From Dehalococcoidia bacterium (GTDB lineage: Bacteria > Chloroflexota > Dehalococcoidia > SM23-28-2), in contig JAUWYP010000002.1 of the NCBI GenBank assembly GCA_030615765.1, positions 1 through 64,000 on the forward strand: DNA of 64,000 nt, written 5' to 3'. Under the pieces are notes generated by a model. That model ran no database searches. It was not told the DNA's origin and saw only the letters and a program-made list of their open reading frames with translations. The first letter of the stretch is position 1. Each line of letters begins with the position of its first letter. Made by a program: the position numbers and the translations under genes. Of the stretch, positions 1 to 9,442 are shown piece by piece.

Positions 1-1106
1 CAGTCGGGCTCACAGGCGTCGCCGATGCCGTCGAGGTCGTCGTCCTGCTGGTCGTCCTCGAGCTGGCCGTTAGGCACCAGGGGGCAGTTGTCCTGCCGGT
101 TCTGGTAGCCGTCCCCGTCGTGGTCCTGGACGCCGGTGTCCACGTTGGGGGTCGGGTCGCACTCGTTACCGATGCCGTCGAAGTCGTTGTCGAGGTCCCC
201 GGACACCCGCGGGTCGCCCTGATTGGCGCTGTGGACGGCGCAGGTATCCAGCTCGTTCTCATAACCGTCGCCGTCGGCGTCAGGCATTGACGCGGTGGTC
301 CAGGAGAAGGTGTAGCCTCCCTCTTTCTGACACGAGGGGTTGGTGCGGAGGGGGTAGCCGCCCTCGCTGAGGCCGAAGATGGTGGTGGTGCTGCCCAGGG
401 GCGTGCAGAAGTCGGTGATGGAGCTGGGGCCCAGGGTAGCCAGCGGGTCGTTGAGGACAGTGACCGACGCATAGCCGCGGCCGGCGGGAGCGCCCGGGAG
501 GTCGCCGGGCTCGAAGACGATGAACTGGATGACGATCTGGTTACCAGCGATATAGGCATGGCCCCAGGAACGAGACCTGGGCTCTATTGCCCCCAGGAGA
601 TCTATGACGAACTCGGGATACTCCACTATGCCCCTCTCCAGTCCGCCGATTAGGTCGTAGCCGGGAAAGTCTAGACTGGTGATGGGCTCGGTGGCGGGGT
701 CGTAGCTGAAGCTGTTCGTAATGTCGGTGGTGGCCTCATAGAGGTAGAAATCTACAGGAAACGGGGTGACACAAGGGTTGTTCAAAAGGCCCAGGGTGGA
801 GTCCTCGTGAAGGGTCCCCACCCTTTCGCCATCGGGGACGTCCTCATCGCTGGCCACGCCCCATTCAGCAGGCGTGAAGCTAGTGAGCTCGGCATAGTTG
901 GGATCAGGCGTGGGCAGGCCGAACCCGGTGGCCAGGTCAGCGTTGGCGCCGGCGGTGTCGTCGCTGATGTCAATACTAGCCCAGGGGTTGTACTCAGCCC
1001 TGGCGGCCCCCGACGATAAGATTCCTACAACAACGATAAGAGCCATCAGCGCCACGGCGCTAACGCCTCGTCCTCTCCACTTCCGTTGGCGGTCTCCTAA
1101 ACGCAT
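1..1106 (-). CDS. Secreted thrombospondin type-3 repeat protein (3' end outside window)
   Basis: This frame is absent from the ORF track because it runs off the left edge. I translated it by hand from the ATG at 1106. About 368 residues are visible without a stop. The N-terminus is a signal peptide: a basic start (MRLGDRQRKWRGRG), a hydrophobic core (VALMALIVVVGIL) and an A-x-A cleavage region (ARAEYNP). Roughly residues 35-270 form an unassigned extracellular domain. From about residue 275 there are acidic repeats such as DADGDGYENELDTC, DNDFDGIGNECD and DHDGDGYQNRQDNC, the calcium-binding pattern of thrombospondin type-3 repeats. The protein is probably exported and calcium-stabilised. Its ligand and C-terminal attachment are unknown. 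Confidence 0.85.
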   Translation of the reverse strand, partial: MRLGDRQRKWRGRGVSAVALMALIVVVGILSSGAARAEYNPWASIDISDDTAGANADLATGFGLPTPDPNYAELTSFTPAEWGVASDEDVPDGERVGTLHEDSTLGLLNNPCVTPFPVDFYLYEATTDITNSFSYDPATEPITSLDFPGYDLIGGLERGIVEYPEFVIDLLGAIEPRSRSWGHAYIAGNQIVIQFIVFEPGDLPGAPAGRGYASVTVLNDPLATLGPSSITDFCTPLGSTTTIFGLSEGGYPLRTNPSCQKEGGYTFSWTTASMPDADGDGYENELDTCAVHSANQGDPRVSGDLDNDFDGIGNECDPTPNVDTGVQDHDGDGYQNRQDNCPLVPNGQLEDDQQDDDLDGIGDACEPD

Positions 1107-1302
1107 GCCAGACCTCCCCGCCTATCTCCAGGCCGGCATTGAGGGGAATTTCCCCTAGCGAAAAGGACACAGCCATTCTGGATCGGACGGGATATTTTGT
1201 CAAGTTCACTAACCGTCGAGGATATGCTCACGAAGGCAGGTGGCAACGGCAGAGCACCCGCCGCAGTAGACCCCGGGGCAGCCCGAGGGATATGATCGGG
1301 GC

Positions 1303-2187
1303 ATGGCGAGGGGTCAGCCAGGAAATCGCACCGAATCGACAGCGACCGCCCGGGCCGCCACGGCGGCCATCCGCCCCCGCAAGAGCCTCGGCCAGCACTT
1401 CCTGACCGACCGAAGGGTCCTTCAGCGCATCCTGGCGGCGGCGTCGCTCTCCTCCGCAGACACCGTCATCGAGGTGGGCGCCGGCAAGGGAGTGCTCACC
1501 CGAGCCCTGGCCGCGGCGGCGGGCAAGGTCATCGCCGTGGAGATAGACGAGGGGCTATGCGAGCACCTTCGCCGTCGCCTGGCGGCCCGCCCCAACGTGG
1601 AGCCCGTCTGCGCCGACATCCTCTCCCTGCGGCCCGACGAGTTGCTGACCCGCGCCCAGGCCTCGCCGCCGTACGTGGTGGTGGCCAACCTCCCCTACTA
1701 CATCGCCTCCGCCGTTCTCCGCCACTTCCTGGAGAGCGCCCGGCCGCCCGCCAGGATGATCGTCATGGTGCAGGCGGAGGTAGCCCAAAGCATCGCCGCC
1801 CCGCCCGGCCGCATGAGCCTTCTGAGCGTCGGCGTCCAGTTCTACGCCCAGGCCAAGGTCCTCTTCTACGTGCCGCCGCGCGCCTTCCGTCCGCCGCCCA
1901 AGGTGCGCTCGGCCGTCATTCGCCTCGACGTGCGGCCGGAGCCGGCGGTAGCCGTGGACGACCGCCAGGCCTTCTTCCGCCTGGTGCAGGCCGGCTTCGC
2001 TGCGCCCCGCAAGCAGCTCCGCAACGCCCTCGCCCTGGGGCTGAGCATCGACCCCGCCGCCGCTCGGAGCCTTCTCGATACGGCGAACATCGACCCGACG
2101 CGCCGCGCCCAAACGCTCAGCCTCGACGAGTGGGGCTGCCTGTACCGCGCCTGGCGGGGGAACGCTCACCCCCCTGCACAGGAGTGA
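1303..2187 (+). CDS. rsmA: 16S rRNA (adenine-N6,N6)-dimethyltransferase RsmA (KsgA)
   Basis: RsmA uses SAM to dimethylate two adjacent adenines in the 3'-terminal hairpin of 16S rRNA during late 30S assembly. The sequence shows KSLGQHFL, the SAM-binding motif EVGAGKGVLT, the acidic EVAVEIDE strand end, and the catalytic NLPYY motif (VVANLPYYIASAVL). At 294 residues it is close to family length. About 25 residues precede KSLGQHFL, so the true start could be slightly internal; no other start has a better ribosome-binding site. Six bases separate its stop from ispE, and the two are often neighbours in bacteria. Confidence 0.95.
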   Translation: MARGQPGNRTESTATARAATAAIRPRKSLGQHFLTDRRVLQRILAAASLSSADTVIEVGAGKGVLTRALAAAAGKVIAVEIDEGLCEHLRRRLAARPNVEPVCADILSLRPDELLTRAQASPPYVVVANLPYYIASAVLRHFLESARPPARMIVMVQAEVAQSIAAPPGRMSLLSVGVQFYAQAKVLFYVPPRAFRPPPKVRSAVIRLDVRPEPAVAVDDRQAFFRLVQAGFAAPRKQLRNALALGLSIDPAAARSLLDTANIDPTRRAQTLSLDEWGCLYRAWRGNAHPPAQE

Positions 2188-2193
2188 TGTAGC

Positions 2194-3081
2194 GTGCGCC
2201 TGCGACTGATGGCCCCCGCCAAGATCAACTGGACGCTGGAGGTGCTCGACCGGCGACCGGACGGCTTCCACAACGTGAAGACCGTCGTCCAGACCATCGA
2301 CCTCTTCGATAGCCTGGAGCTGGAGACGGCCGCCGAGCTGACCCTGGAGGCGACCGGCGAGGGCCTGCCGCCTTCTCAGGAGAACCTGACGATGAGAGCG
2401 GCCCGCCTTCTCCAGGAGAGGACGGGCTACAGCGGCGGCGCCAGGATGCGCTTGACCAAGACCATACCGGTCGCGGCCGGCCTGGGCGGCGGCAGCAGCG
2501 ACGCCGCCGCTGCCCTGCGCGGCCTCGATCGCCTCTGGGGCCTGACCCTGCCTCACGAACGACTGGCCGAGCTGGCGGCCGAGGTGGGGTCGGATGTCCC
2601 CTTCTTCCTGCGGGGCGGCACCGCCCTGGCCGAGGCGCGCGGCGAGCGAATAACCCCCCTGCCCGACGCTCCCAGAACAGCCATCCTTGTGGTCGTGCCT
2701 CCGCTGGCCATACCAGAGAAGACCCAACGCATGTACTCCCTGCTGAACCTCAAGGACTACAGCGATGGCGCCGCCAGCGACCGCTTCGCCAACGCCCTCA
2801 GACAGGGGAGGCCTCTCAGAGAGAGCGATCTGTACGATGTCTTCGGCTCCCTGGCCTTCCAGGCCTTCCCCGAGCTGCAGACCTGCCGCCAGGCCCTGAT
2901 ACAGGCCGGGGCAAGTGCCGTTCACCTGGCCGGCAGCGGTCCGGCCCTGTTCGTGCTGCTCAAGGACGAAGAGCAGAGAGAACGCCTCGCCAGGGCGGCC
3001 GCCAGCGCCGGGGCGAAGGCGTTCGCCGCTACGACCATCGTCTCCTCGCAAGCACTAGCCACGGAGCAACTCCCCGACTGA
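2194..3081 (+). CDS. ispE: 4-diphosphocytidyl-2-C-methyl-D-erythritol kinase IspE
   Basis: This GHMP-family kinase phosphorylates CDP-methylerythritol in the MEP isoprenoid pathway. The N-terminus MAPAKINWTLEV contains the conserved Lys, and PVAAGLGGGSSDAAAALRGL is the glycine-rich GHMP ATP loop. A C-terminal glycine motif, HLAGSGPALFVLL, closes the active site. The GTG start follows the rsmA stop (TGATGTAGCGTG), and the 295-residue length is normal. It is probably co-transcribed with rsmA and the small membrane protein gene that follows four bases later. Confidence 0.95.
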   Translation: MRLRLMAPAKINWTLEVLDRRPDGFHNVKTVVQTIDLFDSLELETAAELTLEATGEGLPPSQENLTMRAARLLQERTGYSGGARMRLTKTIPVAAGLGGGSSDAAAALRGLDRLWGLTLPHERLAELAAEVGSDVPFFLRGGTALAEARGERITPLPDAPRTAILVVVPPLAIPEKTQRMYSLLNLKDYSDGAASDRFANALRQGRPLRESDLYDVFGSLAFQAFPELQTCRQALIQAGASAVHLAGSGPALFVLLKDEEQRERLARAAASAGAKAFAATTIVSSQALATEQLPD

Positions 3082-3085
3082 CGCC

Positions 3086-3508
3086 ATGGAAGAGGTGTTC
3101 GCCGGTTTTGTCAGCGGCTACATCATGGCCCTCATCTTCACCGGCCTGGCAGCCCTCATGATCGTGCAGGCGCGCAGCCACGTTCCTTATCTGGTCAAAG
3201 CCATCGCCCCGAACATATCGGTCGTCGCCCTAGCCATCCCCATATCCCTGATCGCCTTCCTCGTGTGGACAGCTATCGGGATGCTCGTCGGTCTCCTCTA
3301 TCGGTACACCCTGGAGGAAGCCCCCGGCGGCGGCCTGGGCAGCCCCAACCTCCTGTACACGCTGCTGATCATCAGCTTCGCTGGCCTGAGCCTGGCCGCC
3401 GTAGTAACCGCCTTCCGACGCCTGCCCTGGCAGCTGGCGGTGATGGCCCTCTCGTTCATCGCCCTGTTCGGCTGGGTCCTGCCCCGTCTGGCCCAGGCCG
3501 CCGAATAG
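3086..3508 (+). CDS. Small four-helix membrane protein of unknown function
   Basis: This 140-residue protein has four clear hydrophobic segments: about residues 8-28 (YIMALIFTGLAALMIVQ), 42-70 (NISVVALAIPISLIAFLVW and on), 88-110 (LLYTLLIISFAGLSLAAVV) and 116-134 (LAVMALSFIALFGWVLP). The connecting loops are short. I recognise no catalytic motif or named family. Its ATG is four bases after the ispE stop, so it is probably the last gene of the rsmA-ispE transcript. Coupling to isoprenoid or undecaprenyl metabolism is possible but speculative. Confidence 0.7.
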   Translation: MEEVFAGFVSGYIMALIFTGLAALMIVQARSHVPYLVKAIAPNISVVALAIPISLIAFLVWTAIGMLVGLLYRYTLEEAPGGGLGSPNLLYTLLIISFAGLSLAAVVTAFRRLPWQLAVMALSFIALFGWVLPRLAQAAE

Positions 3509-3568
3509 CGAGGCGCTGTTCACCCCATCCGGCTGATCTCGGTCTTCCGCCGGCTTCTGTTGCCTCAC

Positions 3569-3710
3569 GACTGGTTCATTCTCGATGGGTGAGAGACTTT
3601 CGGGCCAATCCGCGGGTTGAAACCCGCGTCTTCCTAGAATCGATACATAATGCTGCGGGATTCATCCCGCAGGGCTGGAAAGTTCAGCCACCAACGGCGA
3701 ACCGGTTTCT
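3569..3710. repeat. Dispersed intergenic repeat, copy 1 (two stem-loops)
   Basis: This stretch is closely similar to 22426-22597 in the same orientation. Shared blocks include GACTG.TTCATTCT, the hairpin CCGCGGGTT-GA-AACCCGCG, the junction block TTCC.AGAATCGA, the hairpin TGCGGGATTCATCCCGCA, and AACC.GTT near the end. Both copies end roughly 80-90 bases before the start of a gene. This copy lacks the 30-nt mini-element found in the first hairpin loop of copy 2. The ORF-track start at 3650 lies inside it and is not the real dinG start. Confidence 0.8.
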
Positions 3711-3793
3711 CTTGCCTCCTGCCCCTTCCGCTATCCTGCCTGGTGGGTGCTACAATAGGGAGTCAGCCCTTTCAATCGAAGCGGGGAGCGCTC

Positions 3794-6583
3794 TTGGCCA
3801 GTACCTACGTAGCCCTTGACCTGGAGACCACCGGCCTCGAGCCGAACACTGACGCCATCATCGAGGTGGGAGCGGTGAAGTTCGACCCAAAGGGCGTCGT
3901 TCAGGAGACGTTCTCCACCCTGGTGAACCCCGGCAGGCCCGTCCCCTACCGCATACAGATGCTCACCGGCATCGCGCCCGAGGAGGTGGCAGAAGCACCC
4001 CCCATGGATGCCGTAGCGCCCCGACTGCAGCAGTTCATCGCCGGCCAGCCCATCGTCGGGCAGAACGTCCTTGGCTTCGACCTTCGCTTCCTGGCAGCCG
4101 CTGGCCTCAGCCACGGCCCAGTGGTCTACGATACCCACGAGCTAGCCGTCCTCCTCCTGCCCCTGCTCGGGGAGTACGGCCTCTCAGCGCTGGCCCGCCA
4201 CTTCAACATCCCCATGCCTAGCCATCATCGGGCCCTGGCCGACGCCCAAGCTACGCGCGAGGTCTTCGTGGCCCTGCGAGCCCACGCCGCCAGCCTGCCA
4301 CCGCCCATTCTGGCCGAGGCCGCCAGCCTGGCCGCCGCCAGTCGCTGGCCCTGGCGCTCCTTCTTCGCCGAAGTGCTCAATGAGGCCGCGCCGGCCCCCG
4401 CCAGGACGCAGCGGCGGGCGGTGGAGCCTCTCGTGCCCTACGAGCGCCGCCAACCGGTGGAGCCGTCGGAGGTGCTGGGCCTCCTCCAATCGCTACGAGA
4501 GCGGCCGGACATCCTGCCTCAGTTCGAGGAGAGGCCGGAGCAGGGAGCGATGGCCCAGGCCGTGACTGAGGCCCTCAACGATGGCCAGCAGCTTATCGTC
4601 GAGGCGGGCACCGGCATCGGCAAATCACTGGCTTACCTCCTGCCCGCCGCCTGCTATGCTCTGCGCAACAGCGCCCGCGTAGTGATTTCCACTGCCACCA
4701 TCAACCTGCAGGAGCAACTCACCACCAAGGACATCCCCGCCGTCCAGCGCCTCTTGGAGGGTTGGCCTTCCGATGGCCGCCCTCTGGCGGCGACCCAGCT
4801 CAAGGGCAGGCGCAACTACCTCTGCCTGCGTCGCCACCTGGCAGCTCGCCAGTCGTCCTCCTTTTCCGATGAGGAGACCCGCTTCGTCCTCCGCCTTCTC
4901 CTCTGGCTACCCCAGACCGAGAGCGGCGACCGCGCCGAGCTGCGCCTCGGCTCGGGCGAGGAGATGCTCTGGTATCGCTTCTCGGCCCAGAACGAGAACT
5001 GCTTGAGCAGCTCTTGTCCCTTCGTCCTGGATGGAAGCTGCTTCCTAGTGCGTGCCCGTCAGCGGGCGGAAGCGGCCCACCTGGTGGTGGTGAACCACGC
5101 TCTCCTTCTCTCGGACGTAGCCGTGGGCGGGCGCGTCATCCCTCCCTACGACAATCTCATCGTGGACGAAGGGCAGCATCTGGAGGAGGAGGCCACCCGC
5201 CAGCTGGGCTTTGAGGCGCGAGAGGCCGACCTGTTGTCCTATTTGGACCGCCTCCACCGGCGAGAGGGCCGAGAGCGCGGTGCAGGCCTGGCCGCCGGCG
5301 TCCGCCAGAGCGTGCGGGGGCTGGCCATGCCCCTGGGGCCGGGCTCTCACCTCACCGGCCTGGCCGCGGCCATCGGCGAGGAGGTGGAGAGGACACGCCC
5401 CCGCCTGCGCCAGTTCAGCGAGGCGGCGCGAGTCTTCCTCCAGCAGCACGCCGAGGAGCGTGGCAACTACGAGCAGCGCCTCCTGCTGACCCGCTCCATA
5501 CGCGTCCAACCCGACTGGGTGACGGTAGAGGTGGCCTGGGAGAACCTGCGCCTGGCGCTTTCAGCCATCGAAAACGCGCTGGAGCGTCTGCATGTCGCCA
5601 TCAGCGACGCCGAAGGCCTGGGCCTCCTGAACTACGAGAGCCTGCTGGCCGAGGCGGCCGCCCTGCTGCAAACCGGCGAGCAGCTTCGCCAGGGCATCGC
5701 CGCCGTCATCGAGCGGGAGGACCTGCAGCGGATCCAGTGGCTGACGGAGGGAGGCCCAGCGGGCATCGTGGTAGCCTCGGCGCCGCTGGACGTAGCCCCC
5801 CTCCTCCAGGAGCACCTCTACGCCGAGAAGAACAGTGTCGTCCTCACCAGCGCCACCCTGGCCACCCAGAGCTCCTTCGACTACACTCGCCAGCGGCTGG
5901 GCCTGGAAGACGCCCGCGAGCTGCTGCTGGGCTCGCCCTTCGACTACCAACGAGCGGCCCTCATCCTCCTGCCCAGAGACATGCCCGAACCAGGGGTGCG
6001 CGACTACCAGGAGGTCACCCACCACGCCCTCTGCGAGCTCTGTCGGGCCAGTCAGGGGCGAGCGCTGGTGCTGTTCACCTCCCACGCCTCTCTGCGCTCG
6101 GCCCACGCCGCCATCCGCGGGCCTCTGGGCCAAGGAGGGATCGCTATACTGGGCCAGGGCATCGACGGCGCGCCCCAGCAGCTTCTAGACGCACTCAGGC
6201 GCAATCCCCGCTCCGTCATCCTGGGCACCACCAGCTTCTGGGAGGGAGTGGACGTGGTGGGCGAGGCGCTGTCGCTGCTGGTGATGGCTCGCCTGCCCTT
6301 CAGCGTGCCCAGCGAGCCCGTCTTCGCCGCCCGCTCCGCGCTGTTCGAGGAGCCCTTCACTCAGTACGCCCTGCCTCAGGCTGTGCTGCGTTTCAAGCAG
6401 GGCTTCGGCCGCCTCATCCGCACCAAGACCGACCGAGGGGTGGTGGTAGTGCTGGACCGCCGCATCAAGAGCAAGCGCTACGGGCAGGCCTTCCTGGACT
6501 CCCTACCATCCTGCCGGATCGAGGAGGCGCCCCTGGCCGAGCTGCCTGCCCTTGCCGCCGCCTGGCTGGAGGCGAAGCGCTAG
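3794..6583 (+). CDS. dinG: DnaQ-type exonuclease fused to DinG-family helicase
   Basis: Residues 1-170 are a DEDDh 3'-5' exonuclease. ALDLETTGLE supplies the first Asp/Glu pair and HHRALADAQAT the later His/Asp. The rest is an XPD/DinG-type superfamily 2 helicase with Walker A EAGTGIGKSLAYLLPA near residue 270 and a DEAH-like box DEGQHLEE near 457. Between them, NYLCLRRHL and NCLSSSCPFVLDGSC offer four cysteines suited to an Fe-S cluster. Exonuclease-DinG fusions are known in Gram-positive bacteria. I place the start at TTG 3794, six bases after GGGGAG. The track start at 3650 would translate the upstream intergenic repeat. Confidence 0.88.
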   Translation: MASTYVALDLETTGLEPNTDAIIEVGAVKFDPKGVVQETFSTLVNPGRPVPYRIQMLTGIAPEEVAEAPPMDAVAPRLQQFIAGQPIVGQNVLGFDLRFLAAAGLSHGPVVYDTHELAVLLLPLLGEYGLSALARHFNIPMPSHHRALADAQATREVFVALRAHAASLPPPILAEAASLAAASRWPWRSFFAEVLNEAAPAPARTQRRAVEPLVPYERRQPVEPSEVLGLLQSLRERPDILPQFEERPEQGAMAQAVTEALNDGQQLIVEAGTGIGKSLAYLLPAACYALRNSARVVISTATINLQEQLTTKDIPAVQRLLEGWPSDGRPLAATQLKGRRNYLCLRRHLAARQSSSFSDEETRFVLRLLLWLPQTESGDRAELRLGSGEEMLWYRFSAQNENCLSSSCPFVLDGSCFLVRARQRAEAAHLVVVNHALLLSDVAVGGRVIPPYDNLIVDEGQHLEEEATRQLGFEAREADLLSYLDRLHRREGRERGAGLAAGVRQSVRGLAMPLGPGSHLTGLAAAIGEEVERTRPRLRQFSEAARVFLQQHAEERGNYEQRLLLTRSIRVQPDWVTVEVAWENLRLALSAIENALERLHVAISDAEGLGLLNYESLLAEAAALLQTGEQLRQGIAAVIEREDLQRIQWLTEGGPAGIVVASAPLDVAPLLQEHLYAEKNSVVLTSATLATQSSFDYTRQRLGLEDARELLLGSPFDYQRAALILLPRDMPEPGVRDYQEVTHHALCELCRASQGRALVLFTSHASLRSAHAAIRGPLGQGGIAILGQGIDGAPQQLLDALRRNPRSVILGTTSFWEGVDVVGEALSLLVMARLPFSVPSEPVFAARSALFEEPFTQYALPQAVLRFKQGFGRLIRTKTDRGVVVVLDRRIKSKRYGQAFLDSLPSCRIEEAPLAELPALAAAWLEAKR

Positions 6584-6593
6584 GAGGGAAGCG

Positions 6594-7952
6594 ATGGAGG
6601 ACGTGTTTCGTCACATCGAGGAGCACCAGCAGGAGGCCATCGACGACCTCATTCGCCTCTGCCGCCTGCCCAGCGTAAGCGCCGAGGGGAGAGCGATCGA
6701 GGAGACGGCGGAGCTGGTGAGCGAGATGCTGGAGAGCCTGGGCTTTCGCACCCGAATCATCCCCAAGGCCGGCGGCCATCCCGTGGTCTACGGCGAGCTT
6801 GCCGGCGCCTCAACGGAAAAGACCCTCCTCTTCTACAACCACTACGACGTCCAGCCAGCGGAGCCCCTCGACCTCTGGTCCTCTCCCCCCTTCGAGCCTG
6901 CCTTGCGGGACGATAAGCTTTACGCGCGTGGCGTCTGCGACAACAAGGGGAACATCGCCGCCCGCCTGGCGGTTATCCGCGCCTTCCAGGCAGTGCGGGG
7001 GCAGGTGCCCGTGTCGCTCAAGTTCTGCATCGAAGGCGACGAGGAGATCGGCAGCCCGGGCATCGAGCCCTTCGTGGAGGAGCGGCGTGAGCTTCTGGCC
7101 GCCGACGCCTGCCTGTGGGAAGGAGGCGGCGTCAACTGGCAGGACCAGCCCCAGATCGTCCTGGGAGGGAAGGGCCTGCTCTACCTTGAGCTGGAGGCCC
7201 GCGGGGCCAACCGCGATGCCCATTCGTCCTACGCGACCGTGCTGCCCAACCCCGCCTGGCGTCTCCTCTGGGCCCTGGCCACCCTTAAGGACCCGCAGGA
7301 GAACATCCTTATCGATGACTTCTACCAGCGAGTGCGACCACCCACGTCCCAGGAGAGGGGAGCAGTGGAGGCCATGCCCGCCGAAGAAACGTACAGGGCT
7401 CGCAGCCTGGGGATCGACGGCTTCCTGAAGGGCGTTCGCGGGCTGGACTACCGCCTGCGCCACCTGTTCGAGCCCACCTGCAACGTTGCCGGGCTTAACT
7501 CCGGCTACCAGGGCCCCGGAACCAAGACGGTGCTGCCATCGCGGGCCGTGGCCAAGCTTGACTTCCGCCTGGTGCCAGATCAGGAGCCCGAGGAAGTGCT
7601 GGAGAAGCTCCAGCGGCATCTCCATCAGAAGGGCTACGGCGATGTGGAGGTGCGCTGCTTGTCAGCCGAGCGGCCGGCCCGCACGCCCATCGACAACCCC
7701 TTCGTGGGCCTGGTGTGCGAGGCGGCTCGGCAGGTGTACGGCCGGGAGCCCGTCCTCATCCCCAGCATGGCCGGAACTGGACCCTTCTACCCCTTCGTCA
7801 AGACCCTCGGCCTGCCCACGGTCGATTGTGGCATCGGCTATCCAGAATCCCGAATGCACGCCCCCGACGAGAACATCCGCCTGCCCGATTTCGTCCGCAG
7901 CGTCAAACACACGGCTGCTGTGCTCGAGCGGTTCGCCATGCCACAAGCCTAA
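6594..7952 (+). CDS. M20 family metallopeptidase (dipeptidase-like)
   Basis: This is a zinc-dependent M20/M28-clan exopeptidase of 452 residues, probably cytoplasmic. Metal and catalytic motifs are YNHYDVQPAEP (metal His and catalytic Asp), YARGVCDNKGNI (bridging Asp), IEGDEEIGSPG (general-base Glu and metal Glu), and a late metal His in SRMHAPDENI. It belongs with the dipeptidase/carboxypeptidase-like M20 group, but the substrate cannot be read from sequence. ATG 6594 follows AGGAGG and lies ten bases after the dinG stop. The 3' end overlaps the converging cca gene by four bases. Confidence 0.92.
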   Translation: MEDVFRHIEEHQQEAIDDLIRLCRLPSVSAEGRAIEETAELVSEMLESLGFRTRIIPKAGGHPVVYGELAGASTEKTLLFYNHYDVQPAEPLDLWSSPPFEPALRDDKLYARGVCDNKGNIAARLAVIRAFQAVRGQVPVSLKFCIEGDEEIGSPGIEPFVEERRELLAADACLWEGGGVNWQDQPQIVLGGKGLLYLELEARGANRDAHSSYATVLPNPAWRLLWALATLKDPQENILIDDFYQRVRPPTSQERGAVEAMPAEETYRARSLGIDGFLKGVRGLDYRLRHLFEPTCNVAGLNSGYQGPGTKTVLPSRAVAKLDFRLVPDQEPEEVLEKLQRHLHQKGYGDVEVRCLSAERPARTPIDNPFVGLVCEAARQVYGREPVLIPSMAGTGPFYPFVKTLGLPTVDCGIGYPESRMHAPDENIRLPDFVRSVKHTAAVLERFAMPQA

Positions 7953-9247
7953 TCACTACTCTCCGCCCCTGGCAGCTCAACCTTTCCCGCCAGAACGCCC
8001 TGCACCAGCTCCACCTCATCCTGGCGACTCCTCGCCTCGCCATCCAGCCGCGCTGTCTTCAGCAACCGCAGGACGCCGCGCATGCCTGGCCCCCGCACCA
8101 CGCCCAAACGCTCGAGGGCTCTTCCATCCAGCGAGGGCTTTACATAATACCAGTTCTCCAAATAATGACGTAGCTTTTCTCTAGCGGTCGATCGAGAAGT
8201 CAGCAAGGCACAGGCATCGACAGCGGATAGGGGATAGGGCTCCAGGCGTTCGACCACCTGGCTGGGGCGGACATCAGGCCGCGATAGCCAGGGCAAGAGC
8301 TGCGCCAGCGCGGCTGCAGCTTCCAGCGCCTGCCGCTGCCTCTTGGACAGCGCTAGTCTGAGCGTTACTGCCTCGGCATCAGCAGGGGAGAGCCGGGTGC
8401 CCAGCAGGCCCAGGTAGAGCTCCGGCTGGGGCGAGGCCCGGCCAGCGCGGCGGGCTCGCCGGAAGGCCGTGGCCAGCTCATCGTCGAAGCGCAGAGCTCT
8501 GTGGATGGCCGCCAGTACCCCCAGCTCCTGACACCGCAGGAGGCCCTTCTCCGGCCTGTCCTCCGCCAGCAGACGCAGGAGCTCGTGTCGCACACGCGCG
8601 CCGCTGATGGTGTCCAGGTAGGCAAGGTCCCGCTTGAGCAGCGCCAGCGTTTCCTCCTCGATGCTAAAGGAGAAGCGCGTCTCGTAGCGAACGGCCCGCA
8701 GGATGCGGGTGGCGTCGTCGATGAAGCTGCGCTCGTGGAGGACGCGCACAACCCTGCGAGCGATGTCGCCCATGCCGTCGAAGGGATCGAGGAGCTGGCC
8801 GCTCTGACGACCACACAAGGCCAGGGCCATCGCGTTGATGGTGAAGTCGCGCCTGGCGAGGTCCTCGCCAATAGAGGCCGGTCTCACCTTTGGCAGGGCT
8901 CCCGGCTGTGCATACCTCTCGGCACGCGCCATCGCCAGGTCCAGACGAAAACCCTGCCCCTCTACCGTTACCGTCCCGAAAGCCCGGTGCTCCACCCAGC
9001 GCCCACCCAGCACCGCAGCCACCTTCTGCGCTAACGATAACACCTGCCCCTCGCCCACCACATCCACGTCTACCTGCCCTCGCCTCAGCGCCAGGTCTCG
9101 CACACCCCCACCGACCAGATACAGTGCGCGGCCCTCCTCCTCAGCCAGCCGCAGCACGACCTCCAGTGCCTCCGTGGCACCCGCCCCCAGGCCTCGCCGC
9201 AATCGAGGCAGGAGGTTTGTTGGTTTGGTTAGGTCTATTTCCCCCAT
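7949..9247 (-). CDS. cca: CCA tRNA nucleotidyltransferase / poly(A) polymerase family protein
   Basis: A class II nucleotidyltransferase that adds or repairs the 3' CCA end of tRNA; some homologues are A-adding or poly(A) enzymes. The head domain has LVGGGVRDLAL, the catalytic carboxylates in VDVDVVGEG, RRDFTINAMAL and LLDPFDGMGDIARRVVRVLHERSFIDDATRILRAVRY. The helical neck and body follow, to 432 residues. CCA-adding, A-adding and poly(A) activities cannot be separated by eye. The tmRNA gene in this window ends in an encoded CCA, so repair rather than obligate addition may suffice for some RNAs. It converges on the M20 peptidase gene. Confidence 0.9.
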   Translation of the reverse strand: MGEIDLTKPTNLLPRLRRGLGAGATEALEVVLRLAEEEGRALYLVGGGVRDLALRRGQVDVDVVGEGQVLSLAQKVAAVLGGRWVEHRAFGTVTVEGQGFRLDLAMARAERYAQPGALPKVRPASIGEDLARRDFTINAMALALCGRQSGQLLDPFDGMGDIARRVVRVLHERSFIDDATRILRAVRYETRFSFSIEEETLALLKRDLAYLDTISGARVRHELLRLLAEDRPEKGLLRCQELGVLAAIHRALRFDDELATAFRRARRAGRASPQPELYLGLLGTRLSPADAEAVTLRLALSKRQRQALEAAAALAQLLPWLSRPDVRPSQVVERLEPYPLSAVDACALLTSRSTAREKLRHYLENWYYVKPSLDGRALERLGVVRGPGMRGVLRLLKTARLDGEARSRQDEVELVQGVLAGKVELPGAESSD

Positions 9248-9289
9248 GTCTCGTCTACGCTCTTACCTTCCCATTATCGCCCTGGGCGC

Positions 9290-9318
9290 TTGACATTAGC
9301 CTTGTATCCCCCTATCAT
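9290..9318 (+). promoter_or_regulatory. Sigma-70-type promoter for rnc-smc-ftsY
   Basis: TTGACA (9290-9295) and TATCAT (9313-9318) are separated by 17 bp, close to the housekeeping consensus. Transcription would begin near 9325 and leave a leader of about 118 bases before the rnc start. The leader includes the short GC-rich stem GGGGCTCTCCCC. RNase III is known in other bacteria to cleave its own leader, so this region could be autoregulatory, but no long duplex is evident. Confidence 0.8.
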
Positions 9319-9442
9319 TACCTGCGTTTGCGGGGCTCTCCCCACACTAAGCCTCTATTCTCTCCCACCTAGCTAAGCGCCCAGGGGAGATGTCCCTCCG
9401 AACGCAGAACGGTGGCGAGTGAAGGTTCTTAAAAGCTAAAGT

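Noticed and set aside
1555-3051. 498-residue ORF on the minus strand opposite rsmA and ispE
   Set aside because: It has low-complexity Gly/Ala/Gln/Arg composition and no domain. It is fully antisense to two well-recognised genes, which is typical for high-GC DNA.
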